From: Ischnura elegans
Lineage: Eukaryota > Arthropoda > Insecta > Odonata > Coenagrionidae
Assembly: GCF_921293095.1 (NCBI RefSeq)
Contig: NC_060252.1
Location: 78,822,866 to 78,886,865 of the forward strand
Direction: 5' to 3'
Length of the DNA: 64,000 nucleotides
Shown here: positions 41,156-50,188 of the stretch, one piece after another
Layout of the letters: the number at the start of each line of letters is the position of its first letter
Numbering within the stretch: position 1 is the stretch's first letter
Notes under the pieces: generated by a model
The model's database searches: none
Told to the model about the DNA's origin: nothing
The model's input: the letters and a program-made list of their open reading frames with translations, nothing else
Made by a program: the position numbers and the translations under genes

Positions 41156-41281
41156 CCCCCGCAATGCCCGGATTGAAACTTCAACAAAAATGCAAGTTTA
41201 GTATATAAACCACCGCAACTCCAGAAAGCCGAAGAAGATAGCTGATTGGCTGGGAGCTTCGATCACCAGTATTAAAGAAAT
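39794..41281 (+). mobile_element. A2: 5'-truncated A-family element nested in G3 ORF2
   Basis: A-family sequence begins abruptly at SAPGPDEINNRLL (39794), in the middle of the RT, and runs through the ORF2 stop (41155) and a short 3' UTR. G3 coding sequence resumes at about 41282-41290. AAATCT occurs at both edges (39791-39796 and about 41278-41283), a possible short target duplication. The orientation matches that of G3. Its C-terminus shows what is missing from A1. Confidence 0.78.
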
Positions 41282-41865
41282 CTCCGCTCAGGACACCGCG
41301 CTGGACCGGAAACAACGTCCTTCACCAACTAATAGACGAGCCACTCCTCGAAGATCGCCTGAAACACGCAGCGAGGAACTTTTTCAATTCAACGGCGACG
41401 TGCTCGCTAGAGCACATCGCAACCTTAGCAGCAGACGTTCCTCGATGGTGGGATAGGTACAGACGTCCTATCTCCGCCACAGGACTGACAAAGCATCTCC
41501 CAAAGCAGTAAACCTGCCAGCACCGGAACGGTGCATATGATAAGAGCTGCAACGACTTAAAGCCCGCAAGGGCGAAAAGCCGACAAAATGTCCAAAGAGG
41601 CATTTAAAACGCCACCCCATGCGTATCTCGGCGTTTTCATAGACGCGTCAGAGGCGCACGCGCGCGACGATACGCGTCACGTATTCGCGTGAACCGTTCA
41701 CATGCAAGCGAAAGCGAACCTGCGCGTAGGATGTGCTTGCGCGACATCTACGGCAAAGAAGAAATTATAAAAAAAGAAACGACACGACCGTGTGTGCTTG
41801 TTGCAAACTAACTATCAGATATAAGAGTTGAAGTGTATTTCTGCGAACATATTTGAAGGGAAGAA

Positions 41866-43524
41866 ATGGATGCAGTACTGCCATTGAATCCTGTACAAAT
41901 GGAATGGAGGTTCAATGCCTTATTGGGCCTTGTTTTACTAAGAAGACGGCGATATGCAAGAAATAGGTGGTGGGTTCGACCAATATTTGAGGAACGCAGA
42001 AGGCAGGGAGACTACCATCATCTCCTCCAAGAGATGAGACTTAACGACCGCGAGTCATTTTTTAATTACTTAAGAATGTCCCCAGAAATGTTCGATGCGT
42101 TTCTGGCAATAGTGGGACCTTCGATAACGAAAGCTTCTTTGGCTCGAGATGTGATCTCACCCGGAGAACGGCTAAGCATCACTTTAAGGTGAGTTTAAAT
42201 GGAATTGAATACCGCTGAGGTCTTTTACTGCTGATGTTAGTTTTTAAATTTGCTACAGCAGTAGTAAATTAATTCTCTAAGCAGTTGTAACATTTGATTT
42301 CTGCGTTCTCTGTACCAACTTAGGTTCTTAGCAGCTGGGGATAGCTTGGGTAGCTTATCTTACCAATACCGTGTGGGAAAAACCACCATCTCTAATGTGG
42401 TAAGCGAAACCTGCGAAGCTCTTTGGACTTGTTTGAGAGGTAGAGTATTTTTAGTGCCTTCCGTTGCTAATTGGAGATGTGTAAGCCAATCTTTCTGGCA
42501 GAAGTGGAATTTCCCAAACTGCATTGGGGCGATTGATGGGAAGCACATCGTAATTCAGGTAGGTTAAAAAATTTCTTTCCTTCTCAATTTTCAATGCATC
42601 CATGTACATAAGTGATTCATAATTTCTCTCTTTGTGTATTTCAGGCTCCATCTAACTCTGGATCAGAGCTTTTCAATTACAAGGGCACGCAGTTTGGTCC
42701 TACTGGCTGTGTTCGATGCCAACTACACATTCACAGTAGTTGACATTGGTGCTGCTGGAAGTCAGAGTGATGGAGGCGTTTTTAAGAATTCTTTATTGGG
42801 CCAGTACCTAAATGAAGACAACTTAAGTGTTCCACCTCCTGCCGTCTTGCCTGGATCACAGGCATTGTTACCTCACGTATTGGTCGGAGATGAGACGTTT
42901 CCATTAAAAACATATTTAATGAGACCCTACCCTGGGAAAAATCTGACGCAGAGGAGGAGAATTTTTAATTACCGCCTGAGTCGAGCCAGGAGAGTAGTTG
43001 AAAATGCCTTTGGCATTATGGTGGCCCGATTTAGGCTACTTCGGAAGCCAGTTATTACAAAGTTAGAGAATACTCAGAAGTACATAGGAGCAATTGTTTG
43101 TCTGCATAATTGGATAATGAAGAATGAGGTTAGTATTACCATTACTGTTTAAGAAATCAATTATTTATTTCGGGATTCCCTTGGGCTTATGGTACCCAGT
43201 GTAGTCGATGGAGTTGCCTTCGAAGGATACCAAAGAAGACATTATTGCAGTCTCTTTAGAATTATAGCTACTAATGTTTACCTTATATTCTTCCAGGGAC
43301 CTCGGAATCAGTGTTACTGCCCAGTGGGATATGTGGATGGCGAAAATGTTGAAGGGGAATTGGTGCCAGGTCGTTGGAGGGGAGATGCAGGGGAAGATGG
43401 TTGCCTTAGGGCCTTAGGTCGGGTGGGAGCGAATAACTCTAACAGAGATGTATAGAAGAATCGAGAAGATTTTGCTACATACTTTATGGTAGCTGGGCAG
43501 GTTCCTTGGCAATGGACTCTTTAA
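41866..43524 (+). pseudogene. Harbinger transposase (DDE_Tnp_4 type), spliced, broken
   Basis: Four exons with GT-AG introns can be placed: 41866-42188, 42324-42558, 42645-43128 and 43297-43524. Motifs are FFNYLRMSPEMFDAFL, ISNVVSETCEALW, the first catalytic Asp in CIGAIDGKHI, the second in VVDIGAAGSQSDGGVF, GDETFPLKTYLMRPYPG and the catalytic Glu in RRVVENAFGIMVARFRLL. One extra base near 42688-42692 shifts exon 3 between NYKGT and SLVLLAVFDANY. An in-frame TAG at 43453 cuts the last exon before EDFATYFMVAGQVPWQW. The enzyme would cut and paste the element, but this copy is dead. Confidence 0.88.
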
Positions 43525-43580
43525 GATCCAAACATCATGGCTCATGATTGAAATAAAGAAATAATTTAACCATTCAACTT

Positions 43581-43785
43581 TTATTTCTTATTTTTAGAAT
43601 AATTAAACAAAATTTCTTCCATTTTTAACCTCACTTCATACATGTCTCTGCGTGGCATATCTCGGAGTCGGGCTACCAGGGATGCACAATACAAATGAAA
43701 TTCATCCATCTCCCTTGGCTGATTTTTCACTAGCGCAGCAAGAAGATCATCTTCTTTCCGTCTATTTTCACTCCCTGAAAAGAAT
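43581..43785 (-). pseudogene. Last exon of the Harbinger accessory (MADF/BESS-like) protein
   Basis: On the minus strand, a splice acceptor (TTCTTTTCAG) precedes GSENRRKEDDLLAALVKNQ and DEFHLYCASLVARLRDMP, ending RLKMEEILFNYSKNKK. The DEFHLYCASLVARLRDMP segment resembles a BESS motif, found at the end of the Myb/MADF partner proteins of Harbinger transposons that help bind DNA and import the transposase. No upstream exons are visible: the sequence runs into the Penelope-like element within about 50 bp. It is a fragment. Confidence 0.65.
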
Positions 43786-43829
43786 AATTTTAGTTTCAAT
43801 AGAATTATTTCGTCTAGTTTCAGCCACTA

Positions 43830-46010
43830 ATCGGCGAGAAATCCTAGCCCGGTCGACGGGGTGAGAACGAGAGTGGTGACGTGCCTGATGGTCGTCATTT
43901 CTGGGGGTGACCAGAGAGTGCTGTTGGAGTACGAGATTTTTCTACGGAGATAGCCAATGGCGGAGCGAGATTGCAGACGAGCGACACACGGGACCAACGC
44001 CCAGAGGTCGGGAGGAAGACAGCCCTCGATCCCGCGGACACTTGGGTCCAACTCGTCGCATCATTGACGGCTCCTACTGCTCAGGCTCCGACGAAACCGT
44101 AAGAACGTCGCAGTTAGCGACCCGTCCTCGTGCTTGTTCGCCCAGACCCGAATTACTTCCCAAATTGTGTAGCCAGAATATTGGTTCTTTCTCTCTGTCC
44201 CGGTGCGCCGTATCTATCAACAAACTAAAGAGTTCTCGGGATCGCCACCGGGTCAGGAACTCCATATCTGCCAACGTTTCGATGTCCGACTCGGTCATCG
44301 TCCTCAGGGCTGTGAATGTCGAGTGAGAATTTGACTTGCTTATATACAGTCACTCTGGTGGTCAGGTGACTGCTGATTGGCTGTCGTCAGCGGCATGCTC
44401 TGATTGGTGGTTTTGCCTAGCCTTTTGTATAGTCTTGAGCACAGGTTTCCAGGTGCTGCTCAGAGCATATCCGGAGTCTCTATTGATGGTATTCTTAGAC
44501 AGTCTAATTTCAATAGACTCTTTAATGAGTCGATCCCAAAAGCCATTGGATCGGCAGAGCATCTTGGTGTCGTCAAACTTAACAGTATTTTTGCATTCCA
44601 TCCAATGCTCTTCGATGGCTGACTTTTCGGGCTGTCCTAGGCGGAGGTGGCGCTTATGTTCTTTGAGCCGCGTGTCTATAGTGCGGCCCGTCTCACCGAT
44701 GTATATTTTCCCGCACCCACATGGCACTTGGTAAACGCCAGGTGTCTTCAATCCTACCGGATCTTTTGCTTTGACGAGCATGTCCCGGATCTTTTTTGGT
44801 GGTTTGTGGATGGCCTGGATGTTGAATCTCTTCAGAATCCTCGCTACTTTCCCCGACACTGAAGAGATGTATGGTAAACACGCCTTTGCAGTTCGATCGT
44901 CTCTTTCTCCATCTTCTCTCCTTGAGTTGGTCTTGGATATGGTCCTTTTTAGGGCCTTGGAAATCTGTCTCTCATCATATCCATTCTGCTGGAAGGTTTT
45001 CCGAAGGCGCTTTAGTTCAGGTGCTAGGCTATCTTTGTCCGAGATACATACGGCTCGATGAAACAGGCTTTTCATCACTGCCATTCTCTGCGAAGGATGG
45101 TGGTGACTACGTCCATGTAAGTACAGGTCCGTGTGGGTGGGTTTTCGGTAAACGCTGTGACCGAGAGTTCCGTCCGTTCTTCTGGAAACCAAAACGTCGA
45201 GAAACGGAAGTCTATTATTTTCTTCTATTTCCATGGTGAACTTGATGCTGCTGTGTTGACAGTTCATGTGATCGAAGAATTCATCCAGGCTGCGTCTCCC
45301 GTGGGGCCATACCACAAAAGTATCGTCCACGTATCGAAGAAAGAGCAAAGGTTTCAAAGGAGCCGAACTGAGGGCCTTTTCCTCGAAGTCCTCCATAAAA
45401 AAGTTAGCAATGGTAGGGGAAAGGGGGGAGCCCATGGCCACCCCATCAGATTGCTCGTAGAACTCTCCATGGTATTGGAAGTAAGTGGAATTGAGCACAT
45501 GGCGGAACAGCTGCACCGTATCTCCATCAAACTTCTCAGCTAGAAGTCGCAGGGTGTCGTCTAGAGGTACGCGTGTAAAAAGAGACACCACGTCTAGGCT
45601 CACCAGCAGATCCGTCTCTTTAAGACGGATGCCAGCGAGTATTTTCACAAACTCAGTCGAGTTTTTGATGTGGTGCTCACAGTGGCCAACGTATGGTGAT
45701 AAAACTCCGGTGAGGTATTTTGCCAGGTTGTAAGTTGGTGAGCCGATGGCGTTCACGATTGGTCGTAGAGGAATTCCGTCCTTGTGAATTTTTGGTAGGC
45801 CATAGAGTCTTGGTGGAGCTGGCGCTGGTTGTCGAAGATTCCTGATCGTCTCCTCCGGTAAGCCCATCTTTCTGATGATGGCGTTGGTCTTCCTTGTCAC
45901 GGCATCTGTGGGATCTCGTTTCAGCTTGACGTAGGCCTGGTCATGTAGAATGTCCTGTATTTTAGTGTTGTAATCCTCGGTTCGTAAGAGGACAGTGGAA
46001 TGAAATTCTA
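43830..46010 (-). mobile_element. Penelope-like retroelement, 5'-truncated
   Basis: The minus-strand retroelement has one RT/GIY-YIG ORF and a downstream region of about 500 bp that contains a hammerhead-ribozyme-like motif (44276-44307). The upstream edge is cut within the first part of the RT (at about TVLLRTEDYNTKIQDIL). Boundaries are approximate: the right edge meets Harbinger terminal sequence and the left edge meets the accessory gene intron. Penelope-like elements often carry partial tandem copies of their LTR-like ends; only one is present here. Confidence 0.75.
44276..44307 (-). ncRNA. Candidate hammerhead ribozyme core in the Penelope-like element
   Basis: On the minus strand CTGAGGA is followed by a hairpin (CGATG, a CCG/CGG inner stem, CATCG) and then GAAAC. 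CUGANGA, stem II and GAAA are the conserved core of hammerhead ribozymes, which are known from Penelope-like elements. The pair directly next to the core (C opposite C) is not canonical, and I cannot fold stems I and III with confidence. The call is tentative. Confidence 0.4.
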
Positions 46011-46038
46011 CGCGTCCCACGCGTCGAAAGTTGAACAT
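44362..46038 (-). CDS. Penelope-like RT with GIY-YIG endonuclease
   Basis: The open frame of 558 codons carries reverse transcriptase motifs PRLYGLPKIHK, LVSLDVVSLFTRVPLDD, GVAMGSPLSPTIANFFM, FLRYVDDTFVVWPHG and LPFLDVLVSR, the Penelope-type set. A C-terminal GIY-YIG nuclease (GVYQVPCGCGKIYIGETGR, then TRLKEHKRHL, around residue 440) precedes a conserved tail (SGYALSSTWKPVL). It would reverse-transcribe element RNA after nicking by the GIY-YIG domain. The first dozen residues (MFNFRRVGRVEF) are not typical and come from flanking DNA, because the element is 5'-truncated. No internal stops are present, but the missing N-terminus makes function doubtful. Confidence 0.93.
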   Translation of the reverse strand: MFNFRRVGRVEFHSTVLLRTEDYNTKIQDILHDQAYVKLKRDPTDAVTRKTNAIIRKMGLPEETIRNLRQPAPAPPRLYGLPKIHKDGIPLRPIVNAIGSPTYNLAKYLTGVLSPYVGHCEHHIKNSTEFVKILAGIRLKETDLLVSLDVVSLFTRVPLDDTLRLLAEKFDGDTVQLFRHVLNSTYFQYHGEFYEQSDGVAMGSPLSPTIANFFMEDFEEKALSSAPLKPLLFLRYVDDTFVVWPHGRRSLDEFFDHMNCQHSSIKFTMEIEENNRLPFLDVLVSRRTDGTLGHSVYRKPTHTDLYLHGRSHHHPSQRMAVMKSLFHRAVCISDKDSLAPELKRLRKTFQQNGYDERQISKALKRTISKTNSRREDGERDDRTAKACLPYISSVSGKVARILKRFNIQAIHKPPKKIRDMLVKAKDPVGLKTPGVYQVPCGCGKIYIGETGRTIDTRLKEHKRHLRLGQPEKSAIEEHWMECKNTVKFDDTKMLCRSNGFWDRLIKESIEIRLSKNTINRDSGYALSSTWKPVLKTIQKARQNHQSEHAADDSQSAVT

Positions 46039-46205
46039 ATTTCATCTCGGGTGACGCGAAGCTAGGCGAACGTACGCGATATCACACGAAGAAATCCGGG
46101 CTTCTGATTGGCTGAAAATCTCGCTTTCGCGTCGGTTCGCCTGAAACGCGTTCATGAAAACGTACCTTTAAGGGTCATACGTACGTCAAACGTACCTTTA
46201 ATAAA

Positions 46206-46365
46206 AAAGGGCCACCGGAGTCCCCTCTGGAAGGTAGACACATATGGTCACCGACTGGGGACCGTGCAACGTTACCGCTACCGTCTGAAAAGGCGTGTTA
46301 AGTGCCACCCGGGAGGTATGTAGGGTCTCCCTTGTGGCGATCATAACACCACAGTGTGCCCGTTG
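46206..46365 (-). pseudogene. H1 endonuclease fragment, downstream half
   Basis: On the minus strand this encodes AHCGVMIATRETLHTSRVAL, then FQTVAVTLHGPQSVTICVYLP. It is the middle of an apurinic-type endonuclease of a non-LTR element. It joins in frame with the upstream half at 50189-50370 once the Transib element and one CGTTG copy are removed (TSGQR then AHCGV). The coding match stops at about 46206, where the element is cut off next to Harbinger-flanking sequence. Confidence 0.78.
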
Positions 46366-46404
46366 CACAGTGGTTCCCAGACGATGCATTGTTGGACAAA
46401 AGTC
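46366..46404 (+). repeat. Transib left terminal repeat with RSS-like heptamer/nonamer
   Basis: Heptamer CACAGTG at 46366-46372, spacer of 23 bp, then ACAAAAGTC at 46396-46404. The first 12 bases and AGAC at 14-17 are shared with the other end. The consensus vertebrate RSS is CACAGTG and ACAAAAACC. This is the presumed transposase binding and cleavage site; cleavage occurs just before the heptamer. Confidence 0.9.
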
Positions 46405-46874
46405 TAGAAATGGTTGACATTTCATATTTGATTGTTTTCAGAGGGTTTTCTATGCTGGGTAATCCAATTTTATCAGTTTCAAATCCTTCAGAAGACGATT
46501 TTAAGAATTTTGTTAAAAATTATGAATGTTATGATTTTGAATAAATTTTAGAAAAGTCTTATACATGAGCGAGATTCCTTCCATCATATTCTGGTAAAAT
46601 TGTGAAACGTGTTTTGTGACATTAATATTTTTGAAAAAAAAAATAACCATTGGATTTTATCATTTTTATATTTGAAATGCTCTATTTTTAATAAAGACAT
46701 AATGATCACAGCTCGCTTTATATCATTATCATAAATTGATTTCACAACTTACACCGGGAAAATATTTCATTTTGAATTCAGTAAAATCTTTAGGTAGTTG
46801 CTAAAAGTATGAATTTACAAGTAGGTAAAACTATATAAAAACAATTTTTTTATTTTTGATATAATAAGTGTTAT

Positions 46875-49154
46875 CTAAATTATTCCTTCGTCATCATCAA
46901 TATTTAATTCATTTGGCGTTTCAAATACCTCCGAGTTAACTACAGGAGGCTGTAGTAGCATTAATACCTCCTGAGGTATGCTCCCAGTTTTCCTTCCAGG
47001 CGTTTCGTGTAAGCTGGATATTAAAGGATCGGATGATAACAGAAGCATATGCAGTAAATCTTCATTGCATGCTTTTCGAGATATTTTGCGTGTATTCAAT
47101 TCTCTGTATCGTCTACAGTCCTTGTGTCGAGCCTCTATTGGTTCTTCTGAAAATTGTCCGACCGGGAGGGGTGCGGCTTTAATAATGTCCGATCCGTGAA
47201 TGAGAATTTTGTGAAGGGACGCAGGCATGTTATACCATTTGTACAAGGAACAAAACATATTGGCCACTTCTAAAGAATACTCTCCGAATGATTTTATATT
47301 TACTTCATAAGGACTTGAGAGAGCCCTCAAAATGACGGACAGACGAAAAATCAGATCCGCATCAATTCCAGTAATGTTTGGGATTTTCAAAAAAACGACG
47401 GGCACAGTTCCCATCATTCGATGTACCGCTGCCTTGTTTTGGTTGGTCTACAACCAATCCCATCCTTTCCCTAAATGCTTTTTGAGTTTGAAGCTTCTTT
47501 AGAGCGACATTTTCCTTTTCTTTTTCTGATGTTACACGCCACTTTTTTACGTCTATCTTGTAAGCTACGTGTAAGATGCACTCAAATGCCCTTATCCAGC
47601 AATGCAATGGGGACAAACCGTATTTCAATGCTTCTTGATTTATTTTCCTTTGTCTAATTGATGACAGGTTGTTCATTTGAGACGGTCTTGCACTACAAAT
47701 GTTACAACTTTGGCTGGAAGCTGTATTGGTCAGAATGTTACATATTTTACCATCGAGCATTGTCAAACACAGTTGATGTGACACACGCACAGGTACTTCA
47801 AGGCTGAGATGAAGTGGCACAAATGTTGTCGGCTCTAGGTTATCAATTTGTTCCTGCATGTGCTTTATGTGTTCTGTTACAAGTACATTAGATTCCCTGG
47901 CAAAACAAAATTGCAGGGGTCTACGAAACCTTGTTGATGACGGCCGAGGATTTTGCCAGATTATCAATTTCTTTTTTGACTCAGATTTTGTGAATAACTG
48001 CAGCGGCACTAATGAAGAACTGAACATCACACTCTCGTCAAATTCTTGGAACGGAACTTTTTGTTTGTATGAAGAAAATCCAGAGGCACCGTCACATCCC
48101 CACTTTGAAATCAAAGTCACGTTGGACATTTGGTTGGGTGATAATTTCGTTAAAACTGACTCTTGTACAGTCAACAAACGATTCGCTGTGTGATCCAAGA
48201 GTCCATGTAATTTAATAGCTGATCCTGTTTCGGTGATTGTAATATGATCTGGTGAAGGATAACATTTAGTTTTTGCTTGAAGCAATTGTTTATAACTGGG
48301 GAGTACATTTAAACTTTTAGCATTGAGTGCTTCTCGAAGCAGTTGGTACTGGGCTTTGCTAAGTTTCGCTCTAACATACAAGGAAAGTGCTTCATCTGGA
48401 GTGAATGTTTCTACTTTCCTCTCTTTTTTTGCGATGTCCATGCAGTCTTCATTTTGGAAGCTCTTGTTGGGGTGCGAAGGGCTTCTTCCAAAATTTCGGC
48501 GGCGTCTTCTTTCCCTTCATCATTAAGACTCCGTGAAGCAGCGTAAGAAAGCTCCATTGAACATATCGTTTCAGCTAACTCTTCCGTTCTTCTTTTTTTA
48601 GATCTTTCGCATAAATCACGAAACTCCTTCTTCGGACGCCCAAGCCCTGTTTATACGTAAAAATGCCATATTCTTTAGGTTAGCATACAAGTTAAAACTC
48701 ATTTTACAAATGCAAGAAAAGTTGCGTGTACACTGTAAGTTCAACCTACCTGAAGGCGAGGGCGTGTTGCGTTCAGCTATTCCACCGAAGACGCTGATCT
48801 CATGGTCAAGCCAATCGTCATTTTTGAGTAAAAATCTCTTAAATTTTCTTTGACTCGATTGCCATCTCCTGTTTAGATCCGCTAAATAGAGACTTATTCG
48901 ATTACAAACAGTTTTAATCTCCTCATTCGAGCAGTCCGTCAGATTATAATTCCTGCGAAAATATTGAAGTGGGAAATCATTACAAACATTTATAAAACGA
49001 ACATTAATAAAGAAATAAAATTACTCTAAAAATATCTTTCTTACGATAAAACTTACCGGTTGATGTAATCAAATACTTGCTTTTTCTTCTTTTCATTACT
49101 GCTTGACCAGTTCTCGTACAACTGCAGAAATAGCTCCCTGCGTTTCAAGCTCAT
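46875..49154 (-). pseudogene. Transib (RAG1-like) transposase, spliced, two frameshifts
   Basis: Exons on the minus strand are 49154-49057 (MSLKRRELFLQLYENWSSS), 48952-48750 (to AERNTPSPS) and 48646-46875; the introns are GT-AG and in phase. Motifs include the first catalytic Asp in KWGCDGASGFSSYKQK, VSHQLCLTMLDGKICN with CNIC following (second Asp region and zinc pair), and SEEPIEARHKDCRRYRELNT. The last aligns with the RAG1 segment that holds the third catalytic residue, Glu. One A is missing in an A-run near 48430, and one extra base lies near 47390 (RRFFENP then NITGIDADLI). Two single-base lesions make the copy inactive unless they are assembly errors. Confidence 0.85.
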
Positions 49155-50149
49155 TCTTATCACAGTTCCTCGAGGACTTACAAAGGCCTTAGGGAGATCA
49201 GCCTGTCGATGTAGTCTTAGACCAATACAGAGTTACTACTCTGTGGCATTTGCCAGTGTACTTTTAGTTTTCCAATCAGTAATAATGAAAGACTAAGGGT
49301 GCGCGCGGCACACTAGCCTATTCGAAATGTGATGACTCTTTTTTCAAAGTATATGGTACCGAATGATGATTCTCTTGTTTGAACACGTAGTATTGTTGTC
49401 CGAACTTGTGGAGAGGTGCGATTGTCGTTTTAACTTCCCCTACAATGCACATGAATCAGTTGAACTTGGACGAGGGGCGTTGTCATAAAGTCTGGTCGCT
49501 AATAAACAGTTTTAAACAACAATGGTAGTGACTTAAAAGTGTCTTTCTCTTCTTCGTTTAATTTTTTAGGTATAATGTACAATTTTATAAGTCCACCATC
49601 ATTTTCCTCTCCGTAAATTAGAATGGTAATTGAAATGAGAGTTAGCTATTTAGCCCAGTTTGGAGAACAGCCGTTATATTTTATCCCTGAACACCAAGGG
49701 GCGCAGGTAGGCGCAGCTAAACTTTTTACCATTTGCAAAAGGAAGTCATGAGAAGGATTTTCCATATAATCAGAGCAACATGTTCTGCACAGGATTTTTT
49801 ATAGCTCTACTTTAAAAAATATTTTTCATTTTTAATGACAATGTAATTAAATGACGTATCTAGGGTAACAATTATTACAGAAAGATTACAAAAACCACTC
49901 CTAAAACGGATTAGGCTTCTTCCGACACAAAGACTTAGATGATTGTCTATGTAAAATCATCAAGAAATCATCCTGTTATAAGTCTCACAAAATTTAAAAT
50001 TTCGTCCATTTCAATTTTTCGCACTTTCAGCTGTCATAGCATTGTTATAAACAAATATTTAAAAATAAATCTGTCAGTAAATAGTGCTTTGATATAATTA
50101 CTACGAATTGGTATTAGGGTCACAGCTTAAATTTGTAAACGAAAAATTC

Positions 50150-50188
50150 CACTTTTGTCCATGAAAAGAGGGTCTAGGAACCACTGTG
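50150..50188 (-). repeat. Transib right terminal repeat with RSS-like heptamer/nonamer
   Basis: In minus orientation the heptamer CACAGTG (50188-50182) is followed by a 23-bp spacer and ACAAAAGTG (50158-50150). It pairs with the left end at the same spacing, so both ends are 23-type. The spacer bodies differ between the two ends except near the heptamer and in GG just before the nonamer. Confidence 0.9.

Larger units (their letters stand above)
37293..41511 (+). pseudogene. G3 ORF2: broken endonuclease/reverse transcriptase, split by A2
   Basis: It starts MQPRLIIATWNANGG. An in-frame TAA at 37674-37676 interrupts the endonuclease, which continues with LGGDLNAKHSYW and ESDHYPVICH. One extra base near 38648 (KKKAPG) shifts the frame. 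The RT continues with YRPISLLDGMGKMLE, AFLDVSKAFDRVWHEG, AGVPQGSVLGPQLYS and LFADDAAIL to 39793. A2 is inserted there. The C-terminus resumes at 41290 with RTPRWTGNNVLHQL and WWDRYRRPISATG and stops at 41509-41511. There are at least three independent lesions. Confidence 0.88.
35081..41626 (+). mobile_element. G3: full-length G-family element interrupted by A2
   Basis: G3 begins at CTAGGCGTTG (35081-35090), has a 5' UTR nearly the same as G2, ORF1 (35666-37282), ORF2 (37293 to 41511, split by A2) and a 3' UTR. The 3' UTR hairpins are GCACCG-GAA-CGGTGC (41520-41534), GCCCGCAAGGGC (41562-41573) and AAATG/CATTT near 41590. It ends before CTCGGCGTT (41627-41635), a one-base variant of the junction motif, where the Harbinger sequence starts. 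It is the last member of the head-to-tail array. Confidence 0.85.
41632..46165 (+). mobile_element. Harbinger DNA transposon, degraded, with nested Penelope-like element
   Basis: Imperfect terminal inverted repeats of about 40 bp are visible. The left end has CGTTTTCATAGACGCGT; the right end, reverse-complemented, has CGTTTTCATGAACGCGT. Both continue into AGGCG and CG-rich sequence with AAGCGA further in. Inside lie a spliced transposase gene (plus strand) and the last exon of a second, minus-strand gene, the usual two-gene plan of Harbinger elements. I could not assign the 3-bp target duplication. The right half of the second gene is replaced by the Penelope-like element. Confidence 0.7.
46366..50188 (-). 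mobile_element. Transib DNA transposon, complete ends, CGTTG target duplication
   Basis: Left end CACAGTGGTTCCCAGAC and right end (reverse complement) CACAGTGGTTCCTAGAC are inverted repeats. Each is flanked by CGTTG (46361-46365 and 50189-50193), a 5-bp duplication as expected for Transib. Each end has the heptamer CACAGTG, 23 bases, then ACAAAAGTC or ACAAAAGTG. This is the layout of V(D)J recombination signals of the 23-bp type. A spliced RAG1-like transposase gene lies inside on the minus strand. The element is 3823 bp long and inserted into the H1 endonuclease gene. Confidence 0.93.

Noticed and set aside
1-41626. Canonical arthropod telomere repeat (TTAGG)n near the array
   Set aside because: Only isolated TAGG motifs occur; no tandem TTAGG or CCTAA run was found, so a telomere call is not made.
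46038-46165. Separate promoter or gene between the Penelope-like element and H1
   Set aside because: The sequence pairs as an inverted repeat with the left Harbinger end and is better read as the right Harbinger terminus.
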